Position numbers and translations under genes: made by a program
From: Fimbriiglobus ruber
Lineage (GTDB): Bacteria; Planctomycetota; Planctomycetia; Gemmatales; Gemmataceae
Direction of reading: 5' to 3'
DNA: 64,000 nucleotides
Assembly (NCBI RefSeq): GCF_002197845.1
Contig: NZ_NIDE01000014.1
Coordinates: 1,240,001-1,304,000 of the forward strand
The notes under the pieces: generated by a model
What the model saw: the letters and a program-made list of their open reading frames with translations, nothing else
Told to the model about the DNA's origin: nothing
The model's database searches: none
Shown: piece after piece, positions 31,621 to 39,910 of the stretch
How the letters are laid out: every line of letters begins with the position of its first letter
How positions within the stretch are numbered: the stretch's first letter is position 1

Positions 31621-31666
31621 CCACGCTTTGTTGAACCAACAAAAGCCGTGGGCTTGGAGATTTTTT
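31621..31666 (+). terminator. Intrinsic terminator-like hairpin
   Basis: CCACG-c-TTTGTTG and CAACAAA-agc-CGTGG form a stem with a 3-base loop, followed about 10 bases later by TTTTTT. It would end plus-strand transcription coming from the structured region. It lies only ~30 bp from the broken attC of cassette 6. Confidence 0.55.
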
Positions 31667-31707
31667 CTCTTGACTACCGGAACCTTATACGTGTTCGGCC
31701 TGCCCGC

Positions 31708-32238
31708 TCAGTAGTTCAACGCCAGCGCATCCCCAGAACCAACTACGATGCCCTCGGCCGCCCAGTGTCGCGTGATGGCAGCGATGTCGACCTGCACCGG
31801 CGACAGGTCCGGCGGCGATCCCAGTGAAATGTCTCGTGTGCGGTATACCACTCTCGATCCAAGGACCGCGAACTCTTGCACGCATCGGAGGAAGTGGTCA
31901 ACCCTTCGCTCGGGGTTGCGGAGGACATTGTATGACAGTCGCACTCCGTCGAACGGGCCGGGATGGTGATCGATGACTTGGCCTCGGGCAAGTGGGAACA
32001 GCCACACCGGCACGTCATCCCCTTCCTCGGACAGTGACCGCACCCCAAAGTAATCGTCCACCTGCTCGAACTGCAAGTCAGCCAATCGGTCGAATCCATA
32101 TTCGCCGGTCGGTGGGAAGTGAGGGTGGGTGTCGCCGCAGATCCGGAATAGGTCGCCGAAAGATGGGCGGCGGCTGTCAAACAGGATGTCCACGCTCACA
32201 CACTGGTAGAACACCTCCTCCTGCAACACCTTCGCCAT
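31708..32238 (-). CDS. Integron cassette 6 protein, unknown function
   Basis: 176 aa from the ATG at 32238 (MAKVLQEEVFYQ), 17 bp inside the cassette's leading GTTCGGC box at 32255-32261. It is acidic and soluble-looking, with RLADLQFEQVDDYFGVRSL, VPVWLFPLARGQVIDHHPG and VRLSYNVLRNPERRVDHFL segments. It ends LALNY, then an attC R'' box GCCGAAC at 31693-31699. The rest of that attC is missing, replaced by the unrelated terminator region. Reading direction is leftward, the same as intI. Such cassettes often encode orphan proteins and I recognise no family. Confidence 0.65.
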   Translation of the reverse strand: MAKVLQEEVFYQCVSVDILFDSRRPSFGDLFRICGDTHPHFPPTGEYGFDRLADLQFEQVDDYFGVRSLSEEGDDVPVWLFPLARGQVIDHHPGPFDGVRLSYNVLRNPERRVDHFLRCVQEFAVLGSRVVYRTRDISLGSPPDLSPVQVDIAAITRHWAAEGIVVGSGDALALNY

Positions 32239-32254
32239 CCTTACACCCTCTGCG

Positions 32255-32345
32255 GCCGAACGCCCAAGCTCAGCCGCCCCGCCGCTCAAGCGACCCCACT
32301 ACGATAACGCCGTCACGCGGCGGGGTCTGCTGCAGCGCCTTGTTC
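32255..32345 (-). other. attC site 5 (of cassette 5), cut in its R'' box by IS110b
   Basis: GCCGAAC at 32255, then the inverted pair CAGCCGCCCCGCCGC / GCGGCGGGG-T-CTGCTG with an unpaired T, then CAGCGCCTTGTTC up to the insertion. The remaining GGCGCGCC lies at 34206 on the other side. This is the array's distal attC still carrying both stems. Confidence 0.75.
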
Positions 32346-34205
32346 AACGTGCGGCCGGGCCGCCCGCTGTCGCCAGGAACTTGGGGGCGAGCCCGCCCGG
32401 TCGTATCTCTGACTCCGCGGGCGGTGACCGATCCCGTCTCGTTTCTGGTGTCCCGAGCGTTGCGCTCGTCCCGTTTGTTCGATTGGGAGGGGGAGCGTTG
32501 TCGGCTCATGTCATGGCGACCACCCGGGCGGACATCCCGCGTGTGGATCCCGTTGGGACGGCTGATCCCCGTGCCGACTCCCCCGCCGCCCGCACTTCGT
32601 CACCCGCACCATTGTGGACCCGAACAGGACCCCTCGCAAGTCGGAAGTTGCGCCCCCCACGACCCCCGCACCGGCCGAGGCATCCGGCCGCCTGGCCGCA
32701 GACCCGGTCCCCGGCCGGCGGGCCGCCGGGATCGATGTCGGGGACGCCACCCACTGGGTGTGCGTCGACGCCGCCCCGGACGGCGGGGACACGGTCCGCG
32801 AATTCCCGGCCCACACCCCCGGGGTCCGCCAACTCGTCGCCTGGCTGATCGCGTGCGGGGTCACCACCGTCGCCCTCGAAGCCAGCGGGGCGTACGGCCA
32901 GGTCCTGTTCCTGACCCTCCTGGAGGCCGGCCTCGATGTCCTCATGACGGCCCCCCACTTCACCCGCCAGATCAAGGGCCGGCCGAAGACCGACCGCCGC
33001 GACTGCCAGTGGATCCAGCGCCTCCACCAGCACGGCATGCTCCCGTCCGTGTTCCAACCCGACGACCCCACCCACACCCTCCGCGACTACGTCCGCCAGC
33101 GGGCCAACCTGGTCCGCTTGAGCGCCCATCACATCCAGCGGATGCAGAAGGCCCTGGCCCTGATGAACCTCAAGCTCACCCGGGTGGTCGGGGACGTGAC
33201 CGGGGTGACCGGCCTCAAGATCCTCCGGGCCATCGCCGCCGGCGAGCGGGATCCCAACGTCCTGGCCGCCTTCCGGGACCGCCGGTGCCGGCACACGGCG
33301 GCCGACATCGCGACCGCCCTGGACGGCCGGTACCGGCCCGAGCACGTGACCGAGTTGCGGCTCTGCCTGAAGATGTGGGACGCCTACCAGGAGGCCATCG
33401 CCGACCTCGACCCGAGCATCGCCGCCCACCTCCGCGAGATGCGGCGGGCGAGCACCCTGCCGCCCCTCCCCAAGCAACCCCGGGTCCGCGGGCGGAAGCC
33501 CCACGACCCGAAGTTCGACGTCCGCGAAGCCCTGTACCTGGCGACCGGGGTTGACCTGACGGCCATCGACGGGATCGACGCCATTCACGCCCTCACCCTG
33601 GTCAGCGAGTTGGGCTCCGATTTCACCAAGTGGCCGACCATCCAGCACTTCACCAGTTGGCTCGGCCTGTGCCCGAACGGGAAGAAGACGGGCGGCAAGG
33701 TGCCGTCGAGCCACACCCGGAAGGGCAAGAACCGGGCGGCCGCCGCCCTCCGGTTGGCGGCCTGGAGTCTGATGCGGAGTACGAGTGCCCTGGGCGCATA
33801 CCTGCGGCGGCAGCGGGGGCGGTTGGGGAGCCCGAAGGCGATCACGGCGACGGCCCACAAGCTGGCCCGGATCGTGTACGCCCTGCTGCGACACGGGGTC
33901 GGGTATGTGAAAGAGACGGCCGAGGCCCACGCGGACGAGGTCCGCCGGAAGATGGAGAAGCAGTTCCACCGCCGGGCCAAGGAGCTGGGGTACGAGGTCC
34001 GGAAGATCGAACCCGCCACGCCGGCCCCCGCGGTGGTGACCTGAGACCGGGGACACGCCGAACCGAAGGGAGGTGTTGAGGCCCCAACGACCGATCGCCG
34101 GAATTCGCGGGACACCGACGATGTCGGCCGCCCGTGGGAGGGTGCGCGCGGACAGACCAACCACACGGACATCAACACTCACGACTCATTTGAAGTTCCT
34201 GGGGC
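32346..34205 (+). mobile_element. IS110-family element, type b, inserted in attC site 5
   Basis: The element separates CTTGTTC from GGCGCGCCTTTA, which are contiguous (CTTGTTC-GGCGCGCC) at the attC end of cassette 1. Like other IS110s it lacks inverted repeats. It has ~270 bp of 5' non-coding sequence and ~160 bp after the gene. A CGAGCG-TTG-CGCTCG hairpin sits in the 5' part, but I could not match guide-like sequences to this target. Confidence 0.75.
32614..34044 (+). CDS. IS110-family transposase (DEDD recombinase), type b
   Basis: 476 aa, only distantly related to the three type-a copies. RuvC-like DEDD contexts: AAGIDVGDATHWV, VALEASGAYG and KTDRRDCQWIQRL. C-terminal transposase_20-type region IDGIDAIHALTLVSEL, FTSWLGLCPNGKKTGG, and the Ser context VPSSHTRKGKNRAA. 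It is intact. The longer C-terminal tail (RRKMEKQFHRRAKELGYEV) is like that of some long IS110 members. It is transcribed opposite to the cassette genes. Confidence 0.88.
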   Translation: MDPNRTPRKSEVAPPTTPAPAEASGRLAADPVPGRRAAGIDVGDATHWVCVDAAPDGGDTVREFPAHTPGVRQLVAWLIACGVTTVALEASGAYGQVLFLTLLEAGLDVLMTAPHFTRQIKGRPKTDRRDCQWIQRLHQHGMLPSVFQPDDPTHTLRDYVRQRANLVRLSAHHIQRMQKALALMNLKLTRVVGDVTGVTGLKILRAIAAGERDPNVLAAFRDRRCRHTAADIATALDGRYRPEHVTELRLCLKMWDAYQEAIADLDPSIAAHLREMRRASTLPPLPKQPRVRGRKPHDPKFDVREALYLATGVDLTAIDGIDAIHALTLVSELGSDFTKWPTIQHFTSWLGLCPNGKKTGGKVPSSHTRKGKNRAAAALRLAAWSLMRSTSALGAYLRRQRGRLGSPKAITATAHKLARIVYALLRHGVGYVKETAEAHADEVRRKMEKQFHRRAKELGYEVRKIEPATPAPAVVT

Positions 34206-34214
34206 GGCGCGCCT

Positions 34215-34478
34215 TTACTCCTGCAACGGCTCCCAGAGCTGGCCCGCCCAGTCCACATACTCGCCCTGGCCAGGTATACACGCCTCCGCTGCCCGCAGCA
34301 CCACGGCCGGCACCTCCCGGCCACCGACTTGCAGCCCGGATGCGCCGGCCGCGAACGCCACATGACCGACACTGCGCCGGTGCCGCTCGTCCAACAGATC
34401 GACCTCGAATGGCCCAGCTGGATCAACATGGGCGTCCCACGACCGCGAGACAAACCACACTGTCAGGTGCTCGTCCAC
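34215..34478 (-). CDS. Integron cassette 5 protein, unknown function
   Basis: 87 aa from a GTG at 34478 (MDEHLTVWFVSRSWD), 17 bp inside the leading R box at 34495-34501. It ends WAGQLWEPLQE, then meets the GGCGCGCC remnant of its attC. The small all-in-one size with the start near the R box is typical of cassette genes. It has no signal peptide or membrane segment. Not recognised. Confidence 0.6.
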   Translation of the reverse strand: MDEHLTVWFVSRSWDAHVDPAGPFEVDLLDERHRRSVGHVAFAAGASGLQVGGREVPAVVLRAAEACIPGQGEYVDWAGQLWEPLQE

Positions 34479-34494
34479 TTGGAAGCCCTCTTCC

Positions 34495-34580
34495 GCCGAA
34501 CGGCCGAGCTCAGCAGCCCCGCCGCTCGAACAACTCCACTATTGTAGCGCCGTCATGCGGCGGGGTCTGCTGCAGCGTTT
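34495..34580 (-). other. attC site 4 (of cassette 4), interrupted by IS110a copy 1
   Basis: GCCGAAC, then AGCTCAGCAGCCCCGCCGC, a ~20-base loop segment and GCGGCGGGG-T-CTGCTGCAGCG, broken at 34581 by the element. The other end CCTTGTTCGGC is at 35827-35837. The unpaired T lies on the plus strand, which is the bottom strand relative to the cassettes. That is where attC sites carry extrahelical bases. Confidence 0.82.
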
Positions 34581-34765
34581 CACATGTTACTGTGAAGTAG
34601 TCGTGAGGACGAGCCCGGCGGTCGGATAACCGCATGCAGCGGATGAGGCTCCGACCTCGTGAACAAGGTCGCGGACCGACCGCCGGCGCTCCTCGACTTC
34701 GGACGCTACCCTGCGGGCCACCCCGTGTGGACCCCGCATTCGTGAAGCTGTAAGGGAGGGACGCC
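34581..34765 (+). ncRNA. Bridge-RNA-like region of IS110a copy 1
   Basis: Almost identical to the intact copy at 39911-40095. Presumptive target guides TGCAGCG (34635-34641) and GAACAAGG lie on opposite sides of an internal loop closed by CGGTCGG/CCGACCG and capped by GAGG/CCTC. Confidence 0.55.
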
Positions 34766-35816
34766 ATGGGCACCACCACCACGACCACGTTCGTCGGCAT
34801 CGACGTCAGCAAGAAGACCCTCGACGCGTGCCTCCTGACCCCGGACGGGAAGGCCCGCGACCACGCCTTCGCGAACGACCCGGACGGGCACGCGGCCCTG
34901 GTCGCGTGGGTCGACGGGCACGCGAGCGGGGCCGACGTCCACTACGGGATGGAGTCGACCGGCGGGTACGAGGATGCTCTCGCCACCCACCTGCACGCAG
35001 CCGCCCGGCGGGTCAGTGTGATCAACCCGGTCCGGGTCAAGTACGCCGGGGTCGTCCGCGGGCGGGGAACAAGACGGACAAGGCCGACGCCCGCCTGATC
35101 GCCGGGTACGTCCGCGATCACCGCCCCCCGGCCTGGGTCCCGCCGACCCCCGCGGTCCGCGAACTCCAGGCCCTGGTCCGCCGCCGGGACGACGTCCGGG
35201 CCCTAGCCGCGCAAGAAAAACGCGGCTCGATAGCCCGCTCCTGACCCCGGCCGCCCGCAAGTCCGTGGCCCGCGTCATCAAGCTCCTGGGCAAGGAGGCC
35301 GACGCCATGCAGGCCGCCGCCGACGCTCTCATCGCGGCCACCCCGGAGATGGCCGCCGACCGGGTTCTGCTGGCGTCCATCCCCGGAGTCGGGGACCAGA
35401 CCGCGTCGACCGTCCTGGCCGAACTCCCGCCCGTCGCCCACATCCCGTCGGCCCAGGCGGCGGCCGCGTACGCCGGGTTGGCCCCCCGGGAGCACCGGAG
35501 CGGGACCAGTGTCCGCACCCGCACCCGCCTGTCCAAGACCGGGAACGCCCGGCTCCGGAAGGCCCTGTACCTGCCGACCCTAACGGCGATCCGGTTCAAC
35601 CCCCTGTTGAAACGGTTCTATGATCGCCTGGTGGCCGCCGGGAAGGCCAAGATGCAAGCCGTCGGGGCGTGCATGCGGAAGTTGGTCATGATCTGCTACG
35701 GGGTCCTCAAGAACCGGGCTCCGTTCGACCCGGCGTGGAGCATGGTTCGGCCGCCGGTCGGGGGTGCGCCCGACCATCCCCGACCGGCGGATGAATCATG
35801 CGTTTTTGCCCCTTGA
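34766..35816 (+). pseudogene. IS110-family transposase, type a, copy 1, frameshifted
   Basis: Same protein as copy 3, but one G is missing near 35063, one A near 35217 and one C near 35777. The first loss turns GRGNKTDKADAR into GRGTRRTRP; the last changes the C-terminus to RPADESCVFAP. All three are in homopolymers. It is non-functional as written, but could be intact if these are read errors. Confidence 0.85.
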
Positions 35817-36275
35817 CAACACGCTACCTTGTTCGGCGTCTGGTGTCGCGGGGAACTCCCACAGCACGACCTCCGGCGGGATCGGCTCCGGGTGCAACCG
35901 GCACCAGTGGTAAGCGAGCCCGTCCAGCCGAAACATCGCCTCGTACAACCCGGCGTAGTCCTGCGTCTCGCGGTCCATCCAGCGATGCAGGTGGGCGAAC
36001 GTCCCGCGGACAAACTCGGCGACCCAACCGCCCATCGTCCCGTCGCAGAGGTGCCGGGCGACGAACTCCTCGCACGCCGCGAACAGCTCCGGCTTGTCGT
36101 CCCAGTTGGCCCCAGCATTCCGCACTTCCCAAAACAGCGTGGACGCCGCCACTAAGAGCTGCCCTTGGCGCGATGTTGCCGGGCTGAACATGTCCTCTGG
36201 GACCAACCGCTTGAGCAGTTTGTCGCACCAGACCAGCCAAGCGGGGTCCGGCCCGTTGGGATACTCGTCGTCCAC
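35796..36275 (-). CDS. Integron cassette 4 protein, tail rewritten by IS110a
   Basis: About 159 aa from a GTG at 36275 (MDDEYPNGPDPAWL). Native sequence runs to about PATPD, then the frame enters the attC R'' box (AEQG) and continues into the IS110 right end as SVLSRGKNA before stopping. Without the insertion it would have ended within attC. It has a helical, tryptophan-rich composition (LVWCDKLLKRLVPEDMF, FAHLHRWMDRETQDYAGL). No family recognised. Confidence 0.62.
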   Translation of the reverse strand: MDDEYPNGPDPAWLVWCDKLLKRLVPEDMFSPATSRQGQLLVAASTLFWEVRNAGANWDDKPELFAACEEFVARHLCDGTMGGWVAEFVRGTFAHLHRWMDRETQDYAGLYEAMFRLDGLAYHWCRLHPEPIPPEVVLWEFPATPDAEQGSVLSRGKNA

Positions 36276-36290
36276 CTCGCGCCCTCCCCC

Positions 36291-36376
36291 GCCGAACGCC
36301 CAAGCTCAGCAGCCCCGCCGCTCGAGCGACCACGCCCATACGACGCCGTCACGCGGCGGGGTCTGCTGCAGCGCCT
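36291..36376 (-). other. attC site 3 (of cassette 3), interrupted by IS110a copy 2
   Basis: GCCGAAC, AAGCTCAGCAGCCCCGCCGC, loop, GCGGCGGGG-T-CTGCTGCAGCGCCT, then the element. The junction here reads GCAGCGCCT-CACATG, giving the clearest left breakpoint. The other side, CCTTGTTCGGC, is at 39184-39194. Confidence 0.82.
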
Positions 36377-36424
36377 CACATGTTACTGTGAAGTAGTCGT
36401 GAGGACGAGCCGGCGGTCGGATAA

Positions 36425-37967
36425 TGTCACGCCCCATTAGAAATGTCCGGGGTTTGGCCCCAATAGAAATGTCCTCCCCCCGGGACATATTTCCACTCAT
36501 CATAGACGTTTTCGCCAAGGATGATTTGGAGCTGGACGGTACGATCGCTTCGGGTTATCTACCTCCTCGCCGCCGGAAGGATAGGGCTCCGCAGGAGTGC
36601 GACCCGAGCGTCCGGCAGTCGGCTGCATGCCCGCGGGACGGGAGTCCTTGACCGGCTCCCGTCCCGTCGTCTCCGCACTGGCATCGGCCGCTGATGCGCT
36701 AAACTCCGGGGTTTGGGGCAGAGCCCCCAAGGCTGCCCCCCACGGTGATCTCCTGGTACGGCAAATGACGCTTCCCGAACCGAATGTGCAGCGTCCCATC
36801 CAGTCTCTGCTCAATCACCACCCGGCCGCCACGCTCTCCCGGGTACGCTGGCGGCAACAATTGGTAGAACGTATTCGCGAAACGCACCACGTAGTCGTTG
36901 CTCACCACCCGCTCGCTCTGAATCGACAGGATCGACGCCAGCTTGTGATCTCGACCCAACGGTCGATGGGCATCGTTTGGCTGACGCGCCGGCTTGGCGA
37001 ACCGCTTGTTGTGGTCGGGAAGGAGTTTCGCCAACAACGCGTTGGCGTCCTCGCAGGTCGTGACCTTGGCCAACCGCAGTTCCTTGACCCACCGATCCTG
37101 AGCCGTGCCAAACGAACGCTCGACACGTCCCTTCGCCTGGGGACTGTGCGCCCGAATCAACTCTATGGCCAGTTCGCCGAGCGCTCGGCCAAACTGCGTT
37201 TGCGCGTCGGGATCGGCGAGCGGACGTCCCTTCTCGTGCGGCTCGAAGATGCTGTGTCGATCCGTGTAAACCGCCAGCGGTCGGCCGTATTTCCGCAGCC
37301 AGACCCCCAACAAATCCAGGTGCGATTCCACGCTCCCATGCCGGTAAAACTTCGCTTCGACGCGGCTGGTGGCGTCATCGATCATGGTGATCAGAACGAT
37401 CGTCTCGCCGCGACCCTCCAGCCACTCATGCACCGAGGCGTCCATCTGCACCAACTCGCCCAAACAAGCCCGTCGCGGCCGACGACTGCGATGCGGGTCA
37501 CGGCGACGTTGGCGTTCCCACAAGCCCTCGGCCAGCAACCAGCGACGCAGCGTTTCGACGCCCACCTTCAACCCTTCTTCCGCCAACTTCTCGCACGCGA
37601 AGGTGGGGCCGAAGTCGCGGTAACGCTGGCGGTACGCCGCCAGCACCTGCGTTCGCAGCTTGGCTTCCAGGCAGCGATTCGACGGCTGACCTCGAAGGCC
37701 ATGCACCAGGGCGCTGTCACCCTGGGTCTTCAGTTTGCCCTTCAGTCGCCGGACCTGACGCGCGCTCAACTTCAACAAACCAGCGGCTTCCGTAACCGTC
37801 CGATCTCCCGATACCACCGCCTTCAGAATCGCCAAAACGTCACGCTCGCGCTGACTCATGGCTAGAATGCCCCAATCTTGTAGCTCGGTAGACATACGTC
37901 CTCCTTGGCATGAACAAGGAGGACATTTCTAACGAGTTAAGGCCGGACATTTCTAATGTGTTTCAAC
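36425..37967 (-). mobile_element. IS1202-like (ISNCY) element with 17-bp target duplication
   Basis: Both ends carry CATTAGAAATGTCCGG and a second TAGAAATGTCCTCC box in inverted orientation. It is flanked by AGCCGGCGGTCGGATAA at 36408-36424 and 37968-37984. Long duplications of this size are known in the IS1202 family. It sits in the 5' non-coding part of IS110a copy 2, and the duplication rebuilds that element's first stem. Confidence 0.85.
36699..37895 (-). CDS. IS1202/ISNCY-type transposase
   Basis: 398 aa from 37895, or 386 from the second Met (MSQRERDVLAIL). The N-terminal HTH pair reads RTVTEAAGLLKLSARQVRRLKGKLK. The integrase-core DDE contexts are LVQMDASVHEWLEG, VYTDRHSIFE and KGRVERSFGTAQDRWVKEL. 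The C-terminus has SNDYVVRFANTFYQLLP, common in this family. It is intact. Confidence 0.85.
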   Translation of the reverse strand: MSTELQDWGILAMSQRERDVLAILKAVVSGDRTVTEAAGLLKLSARQVRRLKGKLKTQGDSALVHGLRGQPSNRCLEAKLRTQVLAAYRQRYRDFGPTFACEKLAEEGLKVGVETLRRWLLAEGLWERQRRRDPHRSRRPRRACLGELVQMDASVHEWLEGRGETIVLITMIDDATSRVEAKFYRHGSVESHLDLLGVWLRKYGRPLAVYTDRHSIFEPHEKGRPLADPDAQTQFGRALGELAIELIRAHSPQAKGRVERSFGTAQDRWVKELRLAKVTTCEDANALLAKLLPDHNKRFAKPARQPNDAHRPLGRDHKLASILSIQSERVVSNDYVVRFANTFYQLLPPAYPGERGGRVVIEQRLDGTLHIRFGKRHLPYQEITVGGSLGGSAPNPGV

Positions 37968-37984
37968 AGCCGGCGGTCGGATAA

Positions 37985-38120
37985 CCGCATGCAGCGGATG
38001 AGGCTCCGACCTCGTGAACAAGGTCGCGGACCGACCGCCGGCGCTCCTCGACTTCGGACGCTACCCTGCGGGCCACCCCGTGTGGACCCCGCATTCGTGA
38101 AGCTGTAAGGGAGGGACGCC
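37985..38120 (+). ncRNA. Bridge-RNA-like region of IS110a copy 2
   Basis: Same guides as in copy 3. The upstream stem strand CGGTCGG is provided by the right copy of the IS1202-like target duplication (37968-37984), so the fold could survive although the native upstream end is 1.5 kb away. Confidence 0.5.
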
Positions 38121-39151
38121 ATGGGCACCACCACCACGACCACGTTCGTCGGCATCGACGTCAGCAAGAAGACCCTCGACGCGTGCCTCCTGACCCCGGA
38201 CGGGAAGGCCCGCGACCACGCCTTCGCGAACGACCCGGACGGGCACGCGGCCCTGGTCGCGTGGGTCGACGGGCACGCGAGCGGGGCCGACGTCCACTAC
38301 GGGATGGAGTCGACCGGCGGGTACGAGGATGCTCTCGCCACCCACCTGCACGCAGCCGCCCGGCGGGTCAGTGTGATCAACCCGGTCCGGGTCAAGTACG
38401 CCGGGGTCGTCCGCGGGCGGGGGAACAAGACGGACAAGGCCGACGCCCGCCTGATCGCCGGGTACGTCCGCGATCACCGCCCCCGGCCTGGGTCCCGCCG
38501 ACCCCCGCGGTCCGCGAACTCCAGGCCCTGGTCCGCCGCCGGGACGACGTCCGGGCCCTAGCCGCGCAAGAAAAAACGCGGCTCGATAGCCCGCTCCTGA
38601 CCCCGGCCGCCCGCAAGTCCGTGGCCCGCGTCATCAAGCTCCTGGGCAAGGAGGCCGACGCCATGCAGGCCGCCGCCGACGCTCTCATCGCGGCCACCCC
38701 GGAGATGGCCGCCGACCGGGTTCTGCTGGCGTCCATCCCCGGAGTCGGGGACCAGACCGCGTCGACCGTCCTGGCCGAACTCCCGCCCGTCGCCCACATC
38801 CCGTCGGCCCAGGCGGCGGCCGCGTACGCCGGGTTGGCCCCCCGGGAGCACCGGAGCGGGACCAGTGTCCGCACCCGCACCCGCCTGTCCAAGACCGGGA
38901 ACGCCCGGCTCCGGAAGGCCCTGTACCTGCCGACCCTAACGGCGATCCGGTTCAACCCCCTGTTGAAACGGTTCTATGATCGCCTGGTGGCCGCCGGGAA
39001 GGCCAAGATGCAAGCCGTCGGGGCGTGCATGCGGAAGTTGGTCATGATCTGCTACGGGGTCCTCAAGAACCGGGCTCCGTTCGACCCGGCGTGGAGCATG
39101 GTTCGGCCGCCGGTCGGGGGTGCGCCCGACCATCCCCCGACCGGCGGATGA
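38121..39151 (+). pseudogene. IS110-family transposase, type a, copy 2, frameshifted
   Basis: Identical to copy 3 except for one C missing from a C run near 38482 (HRPPAWVPP becomes HRPRPGSRR). The frame then continues normally to the usual C-terminus at 39151. Confidence 0.86.
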
Positions 39152-39152
39152 A

Positions 39153-39503
39153 TCATGCGTTTTTGCCCCTTGACAACACGCTACCTTGTTCGGCGCTCCG
39201 AATCTCATCGCAAACCGCCTCGAACAGATCGAAATACCGCTCCTCAAGTGTCCCGGGAGGCAGTCCGAACGCGTCCCGGGTTATGGGCAGAGACAACGCA
39301 TCGGCGGCGTGGAATGCGATCGACTGGAAGTCGGTGAATACGTCCCTGGCGGTCCCCAAGTTACCGGCATTCCGCATCCCGTAGTCAGCAACCCAAAGCG
39401 AGTATACAAGTCGTTCCCAGGTCGCGAGGTGTTCAAACTCGTGTCGGGCCTTCTTCTGGATGACCCGATCGCCCTCTTCGATAACCCAGGTTTCGTTGTC
39501 CAT
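39153..39503 (-). CDS. Integron cassette 3 protein, tail rewritten by IS110a
   Basis: 116 aa from the ATG at 39503, 20 bp inside its R box at 39523-39529. The core (ATWERLVYSLWVADYGMRN, FQSIAFHAADALSLPI, ERYFDLFEAVCDEIR) is helical, with a faint DMP19/DUF4375-like look around ERLVYSLW. The frame passes through the R'' box as SAEQG and ends SVLSRGKNA inside IS110a, exactly like cassette 4. Function unknown. Confidence 0.62.
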   Translation of the reverse strand: MDNETWVIEEGDRVIQKKARHEFEHLATWERLVYSLWVADYGMRNAGNLGTARDVFTDFQSIAFHAADALSLPITRDAFGLPPGTLEERYFDLFEAVCDEIRSAEQGSVLSRGKNA

Positions 39504-39522
39504 CGGTCAAGCGCCCTCTTCC

Positions 39523-39616
39523 GCCGAACGCCCAAGCTCAGCAGCCCCGCCGCTGGAGCAACTACACCCACATGGAGCCGTCATGCGGCGGGGTCTGCTG
39601 CAGCGCCTTGTTCGGC
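39523..39616 (-). other. attC site 2, intact
   Basis: 94 bp, the only uninterrupted attC. Outer boxes are GCCGAAC (39523-39529) and GTTCGGC (39610-39616). The inner stem is CAGCAGCCCCGCCGC / GCGGCGGGG-T-CTGCTG with one unpaired T, plus a second unpaired base in CTGCTG-C-AGC. The ~26-base central part is not conserved between sites. The fourth base of GTTCGGC departs from the canonical GTTRRRY. Confidence 0.88.
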
Positions 39617-39738
39617 CTGCCCCCCGTCCGCAGCGACCAAGCCGCCACCCCGGGCCAGCGACTACGACTACTCCGCGACACACCACCGGGACCCGACCCT
39701 GGCCGAACATACTCGGCCAGAGCCAACGCCACACTCAT
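39562..39738 (-). CDS. Cassette 2, possible short ORF
   Basis: Cassette 2 spans only ~210 bp between R boxes. The best frame starts at the ATG at 39738 (MSVALALAEYVRPG) and reads through the R'' box and stem as NKALQQTPPHDG, ending inside attC. The attC-encoded tail has nothing to do with function. The cassette may equally be non-coding. Confidence 0.25.
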   Translation of the reverse strand: MSVALALAEYVRPGSGPGGVSRSSRSRWPGVAAWSLRTGGRPNKALQQTPPHDGSMWV

Positions 39739-39824
39739 CAGCGGGCGGGTTTTGGAACAGCACACTCGGCCCGACGTTAACCCCCATTCCCCGACTTCGC
39801 GTGTCCCGCATCGCCCCTGCCGGA

Positions 39825-39910
39825 GCCGAACGGCCAAGCTCAGCAGCCCCGCCGCTGGTGCGACCTAACCTATGAGGAGCCGTCATGCGGCGGGGTCTGC
39901 TGCAGCGCTT
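39825..39910 (-). other. attC site 1 (of cassette 1), interrupted by IS110a copy 3
   Basis: GCCGAAC, AAGCTCAGCAGCCCCGCCGC, loop, GCGGCGGGG-T-CTGCTGCAGCG, then the element at 39911. The other end CCTTGTTCGGC ends at 41170. It is the site nearest intI. Confidence 0.83.

Larger units (their letters stand above)
34581..35826 (+). mobile_element. IS110-family element, type a, copy 1, inserted in attC site 4
   Basis: 1,246 bp, three single-base losses shorter than copy 3. Left end CACATGTTACTG, right end TTGACAACACGCTA, no inverted repeats, as expected for IS110. It is joined to attC at the same point as copies 2 and 3. It carries the same 5' bridge-RNA-like region and a transposase gene with three homopolymer deletions. 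Confidence 0.9.
36377..39183 (+). mobile_element. IS110-family element, type a, copy 2, itself interrupted by an IS1202-like element
   Basis: The first 48 bases (36377-36424) and the rest (37985-39183) are separated by a 1.54-kb element plus a 17-bp duplication. Rejoined length is 1,247 bp, two bases short of copy 3. One missing C lies in AGCCGGCGG and is present in both copies of the 17-bp duplication, so that loss predates the inner insertion and is genuine. Confidence 0.88.

Noticed and set aside
30957-31690. A group IIC-attC intron in the broken attC of cassette 6
   Set aside because: The location is right, but I found no domain V (AGC triad with GNRA-type loop and GUUC closure), no GUGYG start and no reverse transcriptase. 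Kept only as an unclassified structured region.
32346-32613. Bridge-RNA guides for IS110b
   Set aside because: TTGTTCG occurs in the 5' region but in the wrong sense and position for a right guide, and no match to GGCGCGCC side was found; not enough to claim.
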